The notes under the pieces are model-generated. The model was given only the letters and a program-made list of their open reading frames with translations, did no database searches and was not told the DNA's origin. Made by a program: the position numbers and the translations under genes. Below, piece after piece: positions 1-6,498 of a stretch of 10,186 bases of DNA (position 1 is the first letter of the stretch; each line of letters begins with the position of its first letter). The DNA is from an uncultured Myxococcales bacterium (GTDB taxonomy: Bacteria > Myxococcota_A > Bradymonadia > UBA7976 > UBA1532), in assembly GCA_937896275.1 (NCBI GenBank), contig CALBMW010000952.1, positions 1-10,186 of the forward strand, in the 5' to 3' direction.

Positions 1-221
1 TCGCCGGCCTCACCCTTCCCGTTCATGAAGCGTTCGTAGAGGCGGAGGGCAGCCCGAACCTCGCCCCGCGCCTCGGCGCGCTGCGCGGCCTCGAGCTGGT
101 TGCCCGCGACCATCTCGACCTTGGCGACGGGGCGGTGATACATCGCGCACGCGCTGGCTGAGCCGACGGTGACGAGGAGCGAGGCGGCGGCGAAGGTGGC
201 GGCGACGGCGATGCGGTTCAT
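1..221 (-). CDS. Small exported protein, unknown function (3' part outside window)
   Basis: The first 73 residues are visible; the gene runs off the left edge. The ATG at 221 has an excellent Shine-Dalgarno GGAGG at 228-232, six bases upstream. The protein opens MNRIAV, followed by an Ala/Leu/Val-rich stretch to about residue 22 and a likely signal-peptidase cut after ASA (about residue 24), just before Cys25. That Cys lacks a good lipobox, so a lipoprotein is possible but not favoured. After the signal come about 48 residues, including a predicted amphipathic helix (about residues 43-65, LEAAQRAEARGEVRAALRLYERFM in pieces) reminiscent of one tetratricopeptide-repeat helix pair. I do not recognise the family. 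It is co-directional with the dienoyl-CoA isomerase operon but separated by about 186 bases, so it probably has its own promoter. Confidence 0.6.
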   Translation of the reverse strand, partial: MNRIAVAATFAAASLLVTVGSASACAMYHRPVAKVEMVAGNQLEAAQRAEARGEVRAALRLYERFMNGKGEAG

Positions 222-254
222 GGTTTTCCTCCAGGTGTGGTGCCTTGGAACGCC

Positions 255-267
255 TCACCCGGGGTGA
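255..267. promoter_or_regulatory. Candidate operator: 13-bp palindrome upstream of the small exported gene
   Basis: TCACCCGGGGTGA reads as two 6-base arms around a central G. It lies about 35-45 bases upstream of the ATG at 221, where a repressor or activator site would sit. The same bases can also form a hairpin, CCGGGG (259-264) with CCCCGG (275-280) and a 10-base loop. The stem is not followed by a T run in either direction, so it is not a typical terminator. No regulator is identified and chance GC-rich symmetry is quite possible. The rest of the 222-407 gap holds no gene that I can support. Confidence 0.25.
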
Positions 268-377
268 AGTTCTGCCCCGGCGGAAAAAACTTTGGACGGG
301 ACCCGGCCCCCCCGATCGACCGGCCCTGGGCGCCATGCGCGTGCGCCACTGCCCGCCCTCGAGCCCGGCGCCGAGAC

Positions 378-391
378 CCGCGAAGCCGCGG
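378..391 (-). terminator. Weak stem-loop after the isomerase gene
   Basis: CCGCG (378-382) pairs with CGCGG (387-391) around a four-base loop, starting 16 bases past the isomerase stop codon at 408. On the minus strand the loop reads GCTT. There is no U tract, so if it ends transcription it does so poorly or with Rho. A 12-bp perfect palindrome (CGCGGATCCGCG, 387-398) overlaps it. The position is the main argument for it. Confidence 0.25.
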
Positions 392-407
392 ATCCGCGCG
401 CCTGGCG

Positions 408-1211
408 TCAGCGCCCCGAGAACTCGGGCTTCTGCTTGGTCACGAACGCGGTCACCGCCACGCCGAGGTCCTGTGAGACCAGGTGGGCAGCGTTCCAGGT
501 CGCCACGTACTCGAGGCCGCGATCGATGTCGTAGCGCACCGCCTCGTTGAACACGCGCTTGGCGCCCTGCACCGCCAGCGGCGGGTTGGCGGCGATCTCG
601 CGCGCCACCCGCAGCGCCTCGGCCAGCACCGCCTCTCGGTCCGGCAGCACGCGGTTCACCAGCCCGATGTGCTCGGCGTAGGCCGCGTCGAAGTCGCGCC
701 CGGTGAAGACGAGCTCGCGGGCGATGCCCGGCCCCACGATGCCAGGCAGGCGCTGCAAGGTGCCCACGTCGGCCACCATGGCCAGCTTCGTCTCGCGCAC
801 GCCGAAGCGGGCGTCGGCGGCGGCGAGCCGCACGTCGCACGCCGTGATGAAGTCGACGCCGCCCCCGATGCACGGGCCGTGGACGGCGGCGATGACCGGC
901 ACGCGACAGCGCTCGACGGCGGTGATCGCCGCCTGCATGTCGCGGATGAGCTGGTGCAGGCGCGCCTGTCGAGCACCATCGGGCGGGCCGGGCTGGATGG
1001 GCATCGTGGCCATCATGGCGACCAGATCGAGGCCCGCGGTGAACCCACGGCCACGCCCCGACACGACGACGGCGCGGATCGCCGTGTCCGCGTCGATCTC
1101 GCGGAACAGCGGGACCATACGGTTCCAGAAGTCCGGACCCATCGCGTTGAGCTTCTCGGGCCGGTTGAATTCGACGTGGGCCACCGGCCCATCCACGGTC
1201 ATCTCGAGCAT
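408..1211 (-). CDS. Delta(3,5)-Delta(2,4)-dienoyl-CoA isomerase-like crotonase (enoyl-CoA hydratase/isomerase family)
   Basis: A crotonase-fold enzyme of about 267 residues, probably cytoplasmic and acting in beta-oxidation of unsaturated fatty acids with odd-numbered double bonds. The oxyanion-hole segments are visible: GRGFTAGLDL (about residues 54-63) and HGPCIGGGVD (about 111-120). The three acidic residues used by mammalian ECH1 are all present with the same spacing: Asp in GGGVD (D120), Glu in VRETK (E140) and Asp in VADVGTLQRLP (D148), with gaps of 20 and 8 as in ECH1. The C-terminal stretch EYVATWNAAHLVSQDL also resembles ECH1 strongly. This favours the isomerase over a plain hydratase. 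The ATG at 1211 lies 8 bases past the TAG of the M50 gene, which suggests translational re-initiation. An upstream GTG at 1232 would add seven residues and overlap the M50 gene by 13 bases, but has no visible ribosome-binding site. Substrate specificity is inferred from homology. Confidence 0.9.
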   Translation of the reverse strand: MLEMTVDGPVAHVEFNRPEKLNAMGPDFWNRMVPLFREIDADTAIRAVVVSGRGRGFTAGLDLVAMMATMPIQPGPPDGARQARLHQLIRDMQAAITAVERCRVPVIAAVHGPCIGGGVDFITACDVRLAAADARFGVRETKLAMVADVGTLQRLPGIVGPGIARELVFTGRDFDAAYAEHIGLVNRVLPDREAVLAEALRVAREIAANPPLAVQGAKRVFNEAVRYDIDRGLEYVATWNAAHLVSQDLGVAVTAFVTKQKPEFSGR

Positions 1212-1219
1212 GGGATCGA

Positions 1220-2362
1220 CTATCCGTTCCACGAGGCGCCGGGTCGGCCCAAGGCGGGGGCCGAGGGCGCCGGCAGATCTGCGTCGGCGAGGCGCTTGAG
1301 CCGCGCGACGCGGTTGATGGCGGAGGGCGTGACCACGCCCACCACGGCGTTGAAGTGGTCGAGCACCACGGCGGGACGCTCGCGGCGCTCCATCGCGAGC
1401 AGCACGATCGCCAGCGAGTCGTCGATGCCCACGAGCAGGGGCTCACCGTCCACGCGCTCGCCGGCCGTGCCGTCGACGGTGCGCAGATCGGCCGGCAGCA
1501 GGACGCCACGCAGGCCGTCGAGGTCGCGCACCAGGGCCGCCTCGGCGCCCTGCAAGAGCATGTGACGCGCGACGCCGCTGATGCGCAGGGTGGGCGCGAC
1601 CGACGCGACCCGCGTCACCATCGCCTGCCGGGCGGTGAGGCCACCGACCGCGGTGCGGGTCCGCCCGCGGGCCTGCTCGGCGCCCGCCCCCATGAACACG
1701 AAGGCGCCCACCAGGATCAGCATCAGGGCGTGGGCGGCCACGCCCCAGACCACGAGCAGCATGGCCGCCACCCGTCCGATGGTCGCCACGACGCCGAGCG
1801 CTCGTTCGACCCCCAGGCGGGGCTCGAGCACCGCGCGCAGCACCCGGCCACCGTCGAGCGGGAAGGCCGGGAGCATGTTGAACACCGCGACGACCAGGTT
1901 GAGCCACCCGAACAGGACCATCACCACGAGCAGATCCGCAGGCAAGGCAGGGATGCGGCTGAGCGCCAGCGCGAGCGCGCCGAGCGCCACGCTGGCCAGC
2001 GGCCCGTTCAGGGCGGTCCAGAGCTGCTGCCGCGACGTGGCGTCAGGGTGATCGATCTCGGTGACGCCACCCAGCACCATCAAGGTGATGGCGCGCACGC
2101 GGCCACCGCAACGGAGGGCCGTCAACGCGTGCGCCAACTCGTGGGCGAGCACGCCGGCGAAGAGCGCGACGGCCACCACCAGACCCAGCAAGAGGGGTGG
2201 CAGCACGAAGCCGCCTGGCGCGACACCCAGCAGCCGACCGACGAGGGGAAGGTCGCGCGAGGCGACCGAGGTCGCGATGAGTGGGACGACGAGGAGCAAC
2301 GAGACGTGGAGCCTCAGGGGGATGCCCCTGACGTGGCCCACGGTCCAGGCAGCACGGAACAT
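1220..2362 (-). CDS. Site-2 protease family (M50) membrane metallopeptidase with C-terminal CBS domains
   Basis: A polytopic zinc protease of about 380 residues that should cut substrates within or near the inner membrane. The N-terminus (FRAAWTVGHVRGIPLRLHVS) is typical of the family. The zinc motif HELAH lies at about residues 74-78 inside a hydrophobic segment. The second catalytic motif NMLPAFPLDGG lies at about 162-172, with Asp170 as the third zinc ligand. Further membrane segments run at about residues 53-72, 122-136, 143-163 and 197-224. Residues from about 243 to 350 look like a CBS pair, which in other M50 proteins binds adenine nucleotides. The start is decided by the sequence: ATG at 2362 has the strong SD AAGGAGG five bases upstream, whereas a GTG at 2380 has none. 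It follows glyQS with a 51-base gap, and its SD lies in a hairpin (separate entry). The substrate is unknown; SpoIVFB-like or general Rip-type roles are possible. Confidence 0.9.
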   Translation of the reverse strand: MFRAAWTVGHVRGIPLRLHVSLLLVVPLIATSVASRDLPLVGRLLGVAPGGFVLPPLLLGLVVAVALFAGVLAHELAHALTALRCGGRVRAITLMVLGGVTEIDHPDATSRQQLWTALNGPLASVALGALALALSRIPALPADLLVVMVLFGWLNLVVAVFNMLPAFPLDGGRVLRAVLEPRLGVERALGVVATIGRVAAMLLVVWGVAAHALMLILVGAFVFMGAGAEQARGRTRTAVGGLTARQAMVTRVASVAPTLRISGVARHMLLQGAEAALVRDLDGLRGVLLPADLRTVDGTAGERVDGEPLLVGIDDSLAIVLLAMERRERPAVVLDHFNAVVGVVTPSAINRVARLKRLADADLPAPSAPALGRPGASWNG

Positions 2363-2366
2363 GCGA

Positions 2367-2388
2367 GCCTCCTTCCCCACCAGGAGGC
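2367..2388 (-). promoter_or_regulatory. Hairpin sequestering the Shine-Dalgarno of the M50 protease gene
   Basis: In the minus-strand transcript GCCUCCU (2388-2382) can pair perfectly with AGGAGGC (2373-2367) around an eight-base loop, GGUGGGGA; one more G-U pair can extend it. The 3' arm is the Shine-Dalgarno element of the M50 gene, whose AUG follows five bases later. If formed, the stem would block ribosome loading, so translation of the protease could depend on melting, an RNA-binding factor or ribosomes arriving from glyQS, which ends 25 bases upstream of the stem. The pairing is seen directly; the regulatory role is inferred. Confidence 0.5.
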
Positions 2389-2413
2389 CGCGCGGCGCCC
2401 CGAGGTTTCACCC

Positions 2414-3973
2414 TCAGGCCCTGGCGAGCAGCTCCTGAATCTCGTCCACCGCGGCGTCAATCGAAATCCGCCGCTGCTCCATCGTATCGCGATCGCGGAC
2501 AGTGATGCTGCCGTCCTCCATCGTTTGACCGTCGATGGTGAGGCACCACGGCGTCCCGATCTCGTCGTGACGACGATAGCGGCGCCCGATGGCGTGCTGC
2601 TCATCGTAGCTGGCGTTGATGCCGCGGCGCAGGAAGGCCTCGACGACGGCCCGCGCCTTCTCCGTCATGCCGTCCTTCTTCACGAGCGGCATGACCGCGA
2701 CCTTGATCGGCGCCAAGGTCGGGTGGAAGCGCATCACGACCCGCGTCTCGGGACCCTTGGCGCCGTCGACCGTCTCCTCGTGGTAGGCGTCGAGCAGGTA
2801 GACCAGCACGCCGCGCGTCGCGCCCGCGGCCGGCTCGATCACGTAGGGCACGAACTTCTTCTGCTGCTGCGGATCGAAGTACTCGATCTTCGCGCCGCTG
2901 TGCAGCGCGTGCTTCTTCAGGTCGTAGTCGGTGCGGTTGGCGATACCCTCGAGTTCGCCGAAGCCCCAGGGGTAGGCGTACTCGACGTCGAAGCAGCCCT
3001 TGGCGTAGTGCGCCAGCTCGTCGGGCTCATGGGGGCGCAACCGGAACTTGCTGGGATCATTGGCATAACGCTTCCACCACGCCATGCGCTGCTCGCACCA
3101 GTACTCCATCCACTCGTCGTCGGTGCCCGGCTCGCAGAAGAACTCCATCTCCATCTGCTCGAACTCGCAGGAGCGGAAGATGAAGTGCTCGACGGTGATC
3201 TCGTTGCGGAAGGACTTGCCCATCTGCGCGATCCCGAAGGGCACCTTCATCGACATCGACTGCTGCACGTTGAGGAACTGGACGAACATCGCCTGGGCCG
3301 TCTCGGGCCGGAGGTAGACGGCGCCGTCTTTGGTCACCGCCTCGAGCTTCGCGCGCAGCTCCGCGCCGCCCAGACCCGCGAACTCGCCCGCCTCGAGGGC
3401 CTGCGCGATGGCGCTCATCGGGCTGATCGGTCCGAGGCTGCTGCGGAACATCAGGTTGAACTGCCGCTCGTCGCTCAGCCACGGCGAGCCACAGACCGGG
3501 CAGACGTAGCCCCGATCGCCCGCCACGGCGCCGACGAGCTGAGCGCCTCGACGCTCGAGCTCGACCTCGAATTGCTTCGCGACGATCCCCAACGCGACCT
3601 TGGCCTTGCCCTTGTCGGCGAAGGTCAGCACGACCGCCTCACCGGCCGCCGCCGCGGGCGCCTTGTCCGCGCGGAAGCGCTCCTTGCACACCTTGCAGTC
3701 GACGAGCGGGTCGCTGAACCCGGCGAGGTGCCCCGAGGCCTCCCACACGCGCGGGTGCATGATGATCGAGGCGTCGAGCCCGACGACGTTCTCGCGGCTG
3801 CGCACCATGTCCAGCCACCAGGCGTCCATCAGGTTCCGCTTGAGCTCGACGCCGAGAGGCCCATAGTCGTAGGCGCTGCGGAGGCCGCCGTAGATCTCCG
3901 AAGACTGGAACACGAAGCCTCGCCGCTTGCACAGCGAGATGATCTTCTGCATCAGGTCGTTATCGGTTGCCAC
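2414..3973 (-). CDS. glyQS: Glycyl-tRNA synthetase, single-chain alpha2 type
   Basis: A class II aminoacyl-tRNA synthetase of about 519 residues that charges tRNA-Gly with glycine in the cytoplasm. The N-terminus has KRRGFVFQSSEIYGG (about residues 16-30) and YDYGPLGVELKRN. Two Cys pairs, CKVC (93-96) and CPVC (158-161), fit the zinc site. RPETAQ (222-227) is followed by class II motif 2 in GKSFRNEIT and FEQMEMEFF (252-279). Near the end are DAYHEE (395-400), motif 3 in RFHPTLAPIKVAVMPL (415-430) and the anticodon-binding domain with GRRYRRHDEIGTP. A segment of about 37 residues between the GP at 181-182 and YLRPETAQ is longer than in human or Thermus enzymes. I chose GTG at 3973: GAGG lies seven bases upstream and the candidate promoter -10 covers an alternative ATG at 4009. 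An internal ATG at 3949 is also possible. It heads the minus-strand operon with the M50 and isomerase genes. Length and motifs fit a functional enzyme. Confidence 0.96.
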   Translation of the reverse strand: MATDNDLMQKIISLCKRRGFVFQSSEIYGGLRSAYDYGPLGVELKRNLMDAWWLDMVRSRENVVGLDASIIMHPRVWEASGHLAGFSDPLVDCKVCKERFRADKAPAAAAGEAVVLTFADKGKAKVALGIVAKQFEVELERRGAQLVGAVAGDRGYVCPVCGSPWLSDERQFNLMFRSSLGPISPMSAIAQALEAGEFAGLGGAELRAKLEAVTKDGAVYLRPETAQAMFVQFLNVQQSMSMKVPFGIAQMGKSFRNEITVEHFIFRSCEFEQMEMEFFCEPGTDDEWMEYWCEQRMAWWKRYANDPSKFRLRPHEPDELAHYAKGCFDVEYAYPWGFGELEGIANRTDYDLKKHALHSGAKIEYFDPQQQKKFVPYVIEPAAGATRGVLVYLLDAYHEETVDGAKGPETRVVMRFHPTLAPIKVAVMPLVKKDGMTEKARAVVEAFLRRGINASYDEQHAIGRRYRRHDEIGTPWCLTIDGQTMEDGSITVRDRDTMEQRRISIDAAVDEIQELLARA

Positions 3974-4007
3974 CTGCGGTCCTCGTAGCTGAATCGAGCG
4001 GGCCGGC

Positions 4008-4036
4008 ATGGTAACGATCAGGCCTTCAACCGGCAA
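4008..4036 (-). promoter_or_regulatory. Candidate sigma70-type promoter for the glyQS operon
   Basis: Read on the minus strand, TTGCCG (4036-4031) and TACCAT (4013-4008) stand 17 bases apart, each matching four of six positions of the -35 and -10 consensus. Transcription would start near position 4000, leaving a leader of about 27 bases before the GTG at 3973. This also argues against the ATG at 4009, which would lie inside the -10 box. The 73-base gap it lies in is shared with the divergent DUF4105 gene. No T-box or other leader RNA fits in such a short leader. Confidence 0.4.
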
Positions 4037-4046
4037 CCCAGGAACC

Positions 4047-5345
4047 ATGCGCCTGCCCCTCGCCCTGATCGCCCTGCTGTTCTTCTGCTCGCGAGCGCCC
4101 GCCGCGCCGAGCATCGATCTGGTCGTCGTGGGGGCGGGGGACGACGTCTTCACGCTCTACGGGCACGCCGGCATGCTGGTGCGCGAGGACGCCACCACGC
4201 CGCTCGAGCGCGGCACCCTCTACAACTTCGGCATCACGCGCTTCGACCGCCCCAACTACGTGCAGGACTTCCTGACCGGGCGCATCGAGTTCTGGGGCCT
4301 GCCTCAGAACTTCGCCCGCAACCTCGAGCGATGGCGGCGCGAAGACCGCACGGTCGATCGCTATCCTCTCGCGCTGACCGAGAGCGAGGCGACCTGGCTG
4401 GCGGCACGACTGGCCTACGTCACCGCACCCGAGCGGCGCAACTTCGTCTACGACACCTTCCGGCGCAACTGCGCGACCCGGCTGCGGGATCTGCTCGACG
4501 AGGCGACCGGTGGGGCGGTGTGGGCGGCGCTCGGAGAGGACGTGATGACCCACAGCTACCGCGGCGACGTGCGCCAGGCGTACGCCGGACGGCCGGGGCT
4601 GCTGCTGCTCACGGAGGTCGTCCCCGGCGTCGAGTTGGACCGGCCCCGCACGCGTTGGGAGTTGGCCTACCGACCGGCTGCGCTCGCCGACGGGCTGGCC
4701 CGGGTGAGCGTGCCGGGGCCCGCCGGACCGCGGAGCCTCCTCGGCGCGCCGGAACGCCTTCACACCCGCCTCGGGCCCGATCCGCTCCAGGGCTCGCCCA
4801 ACAAGGGCCGCGCCTTCCTGTTCGTGCTCGTGGGGCTGCTGAGCGCCGTGGCCTGGGTCGTGGCCCGCGTGGGCGCGCGGCTGCGCGGTGGGGTGCTGGC
4901 GCTCTATGCGCTGACCGCGCTGGTGGTCGGGCTGGTGCTCGACGTGGTGGGCGCGACGACCGACTGGCCCGACATGCAGCGCAACTGGCTCGCGGTGGCC
5001 GTGGTCCCGCTCGACGTGTTCTTGCTGTGGCCGGCCGCTCGACTGCTCATCTGGCGGCGCAACGCGCGCACCCTGGCGCGGGTGTGGCTGGCGATGCGCG
5101 CCGCGACGACGCTGGCGCTGGTGCTGGTCACGCCGCTGTGGGACGCCGTGCACGGGCCGCTCGCGCCGCGGCTGCTGGCCCTCGCGGGCTTGGCGGTTGC
5201 CTGGCGGTGCCTGGGTCGCCCACCCTCGCGCGTGCCCACACCGCGCCGCCCCCCGCAGGGCCACCCAATCCACCAAGCGCCCATAATCATTACATCTTCT
5301 TCGGATTTGCCTCCCCGGAACATCGGACGCCGATCGGAAAGTTGA
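4047..5345 (+). CDS. DUF4105 / Lnb N-terminal-domain membrane protein
   Basis: A predicted envelope protein of 432 residues. Residues 1-20 (MRLPLALIALLFFCSRAPAA) form a signal peptide with a likely cut at APA. The following periplasmic domain, about residues 22-220, matches the DUF4105 (Lnb N-terminal) family: DDVFTLYGHAGMLVR holds the conserved His40, YNFGITRFDRPNY and FLTGRIEFWG follow, and YDTFRRNCATRLRDLL holds conserved Cys142. His and Cys are the residues expected at a thiol acyltransferase-like site. Residues from about 255 to 390 contain about five hydrophobic membrane segments. The family includes Lnb, reported as a lipoprotein N-acyltransferase in Bacteroides, so a role in lipoprotein maturation is possible; this is inference by domain. 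ATG at 4047 is preferred over ATG at 4008, because AGGA lies just before it and the signal peptide then starts at residue 1. It is followed by mepA after 78 bases. The last roughly 28 codons look atypical (see findings). Confidence 0.82.
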   Translation: MRLPLALIALLFFCSRAPAAPSIDLVVVGAGDDVFTLYGHAGMLVREDATTPLERGTLYNFGITRFDRPNYVQDFLTGRIEFWGLPQNFARNLERWRREDRTVDRYPLALTESEATWLAARLAYVTAPERRNFVYDTFRRNCATRLRDLLDEATGGAVWAALGEDVMTHSYRGDVRQAYAGRPGLLLLTEVVPGVELDRPRTRWELAYRPAALADGLARVSVPGPAGPRSLLGAPERLHTRLGPDPLQGSPNKGRAFLFVLVGLLSAVAWVVARVGARLRGGVLALYALTALVVGLVLDVVGATTDWPDMQRNWLAVAVVPLDVFLLWPAARLLIWRRNARTLARVWLAMRAATTLALVLVTPLWDAVHGPLAPRLLALAGLAVAWRCLGRPPSRVPTPRRPPQGHPIHQAPIIITSSSDLPPRNIGRRSES

Positions 5346-5397
5346 GGGCCGGGTGCGCGCGGCGCTTTCGTCGGTGCACTGTTTCTGTAAAGTTGAG
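5338..5397 (+). repeat. Short direct repeat AAAGTTGAG flanking the gap before mepA
   Basis: AAAGTTGAG occurs at 5338-5346, overlapping the stop codon of the DUF4105 gene, and again at 5389-5397, 51 bases apart start to start. This is the most A/T-rich patch in the window. The second copy lies 27 bases before the mepA ATG. It could be a binding site pair or chance; I see no convincing -35/-10 pair here. Confidence 0.3.
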
Positions 5398-5423
5398 TGG
5401 CCTGCTCCAATGTAGGGAAACGT

Positions 5424-6458
5424 ATGCTCAGTGCGACCCGCTGGCTGGTCCTGGCCGCCCTCGTCACCGCGTCAGCGGCCGAGGCCACCCCCTCGCTGAT
5501 CGATTCGCTGGCGCCCGCCGCTCACGCGGGCCCGCCCGCGCCCCTCTGGCGCGCCTTGCGCAGCCCGGTCGACGCCCTGGCGCGAGCCCACTTCGAGGCC
5601 GAGTTGGCGCGCGTCGACGCCGATCCGCAGGGTGCACAAGCACCGGCGCCCATCGACGACAAGCCCGAGGCCGTCTCGCTCGGCAGCCCGGCCGGCGGGT
5701 GGCTGGTCTACCCGGCACGTCTGCAAGCGTCATCGCGCCTGCGGGTGCGCGAGCGCAGCAACTTCGGCACCGACGAGATGGTGCAGGCGATCGCCGCCGG
5801 CGCCGCAGCGGCCGAGAACGCCTTCCCGGGCGGCCACGCGCTGGTGGTCGGCGATCTGTCCCGCAAGAGCGGCGGCCCCTTTCGCCCTCATCGCTCGCAC
5901 CAGTCCGGGCGCGACGCCGACATCGGCTACTACCAACTCGCCGGCACCCCCGAAAAGCTCGTGCGCACCACCGCGCGCACCCTCGATCGAGCGCGCACCT
6001 GGACCTTGATCGCCTCGCTCGTGGCCAACGACAAGGTCGAGATGATCTTCATGGATCGGGGCCTCGAGCGGGCGCTCTACACCTACGCCAAGCAGGTGGC
6101 CAAGGTGCCCGATGCCGTCCTGGCCCGCGTCTTCTCGTACCCCGGCCGTGGCAAGACCGGCGTCGTCCGCTACCTGCGCGGGCACTCCGACCACTTCCAT
6201 GTGCGCTTCGCCGCACCGCAGGCCATCGCGGCGGCGGGCGACTACATCCGTGAGCACGGCGTGGCGGCGGTACGGCCCCTGCCGGTGTACCGGGCGGTCA
6301 AGCGGGGCGAGACCCTCACGTCGATCGCGCGCCGCCACCACACGAGCATCAAGCAGCTGTGCGCCTGGAACCGCATCAAGGCCCGCGCCACGCTGCACCC
6401 GGGACAGAAGTTGGTCGTCGGCTTCGCGCGTCCCCGCCTGCCCGCCCCGCGAACCTGA
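5424..6458 (+). CDS. mepA: Penicillin-insensitive murein endopeptidase (MepA, M74) with C-terminal LysM domain
   Basis: An exported peptidoglycan hydrolase of 344 residues, expected to cut D-Ala-meso-DAP cross-links between stem peptides in the periplasm. Residues 1-21 are a signal peptide (MLSATRWLVLAALVTASAAEA). The catalytic domain runs from about residue 85 to 280. It has the zinc motif HRSHQSGRDADIGY (His156, His159, Asp166 region) and the second motif GHSDHFHVRF (His254, Asp256, His257, His259), both diagnostic of MepA/LAS-type metallopeptidases. Residues 288-332 form a LysM peptidoglycan-binding domain (YRAVKRGETLTSIARRHHTS ... LHPGQKLVV). E. coli MepA, about 270 residues, lacks this domain. 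ATG at 5424 has AGGGA at 5414-5418; a GTG at 5397 would add nine residues ahead of the signal peptide and is less likely. It lies 78 bases downstream of the DUF4105 gene on the same strand and converges with the kinase operon 30 bases beyond its end. Confidence 0.93.
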   Translation: MLSATRWLVLAALVTASAAEATPSLIDSLAPAAHAGPPAPLWRALRSPVDALARAHFEAELARVDADPQGAQAPAPIDDKPEAVSLGSPAGGWLVYPARLQASSRLRVRERSNFGTDEMVQAIAAGAAAAENAFPGGHALVVGDLSRKSGGPFRPHRSHQSGRDADIGYYQLAGTPEKLVRTTARTLDRARTWTLIASLVANDKVEMIFMDRGLERALYTYAKQVAKVPDAVLARVFSYPGRGKTGVVRYLRGHSDHFHVRFAAPQAIAAAGDYIREHGVAAVRPLPVYRAVKRGETLTSIARRHHTSIKQLCAWNRIKARATLHPGQKLVVGFARPRLPAPRT

Positions 6459-6478
6459 GCCGCCGCCACCCGCCCCTC

Positions 6479-6498
6479 GGGACGCCTGTCAGGCGCCC
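6479..6498. terminator. Imperfect dyad between the convergent mepA and kinase genes
   Basis: GGGACGCCTG and CAGGCGCCC flank a single T and pair at eight of nine positions counted from the centre. As RNA the centre must open to form a small loop. It sits in the 30-base convergent gap and overlaps the last codons of the receiver-kinase gene. It could slow transcription from both sides, but no T run follows in either direction, so I call it weakly. Confidence 0.3.

Noticed and set aside
10..1509. Minus-strand open frame of 499 codons covering the isomerase in another frame
   Set aside because: Arg/Pro/Ala-rich translation with no motif, while the overlapping frame encodes all crotonase signatures.
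1355..3988. Plus-strand open frame of 877 codons antisense to the M50 and glyQS genes
   Set aside because: It is an antisense shadow of two strongly supported genes. High third-position GC removes stop codons on the opposite strand. The translation is His/Arg/Glu-rich with no domain.
4047..4106. Lipobox at Cys14 of the DUF4105 protein
   Set aside because: The residues before the Cys are Phe-Phe, not the small residue needed at -1, and a good signal-peptidase I site follows at APA.
5322..5334. Small stem ATCGG/CCGAT at the end of the DUF4105 gene as a terminator
   Set aside because: Only five base pairs with a three-base loop, upstream of the stop codon, followed by CGGAAAG rather than a T run.
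5365..5393. Sigma70 promoter for mepA with TAAAGT as -10
   Set aside because: TAAAGT matches four of six positions, but the hexamer at 17 or 18 bases upstream (CTTTCG or GCTTTC) does not resemble a -35 box.
4331..6253. Plus-strand open frame of 640 codons running across the DUF4105 and mepA genes in another frame
   Set aside because: It overlaps two recognisable genes, is extremely Arg/Ala-rich, has no domain and crosses the intergenic gap, as expected of a GC-rich shadow.
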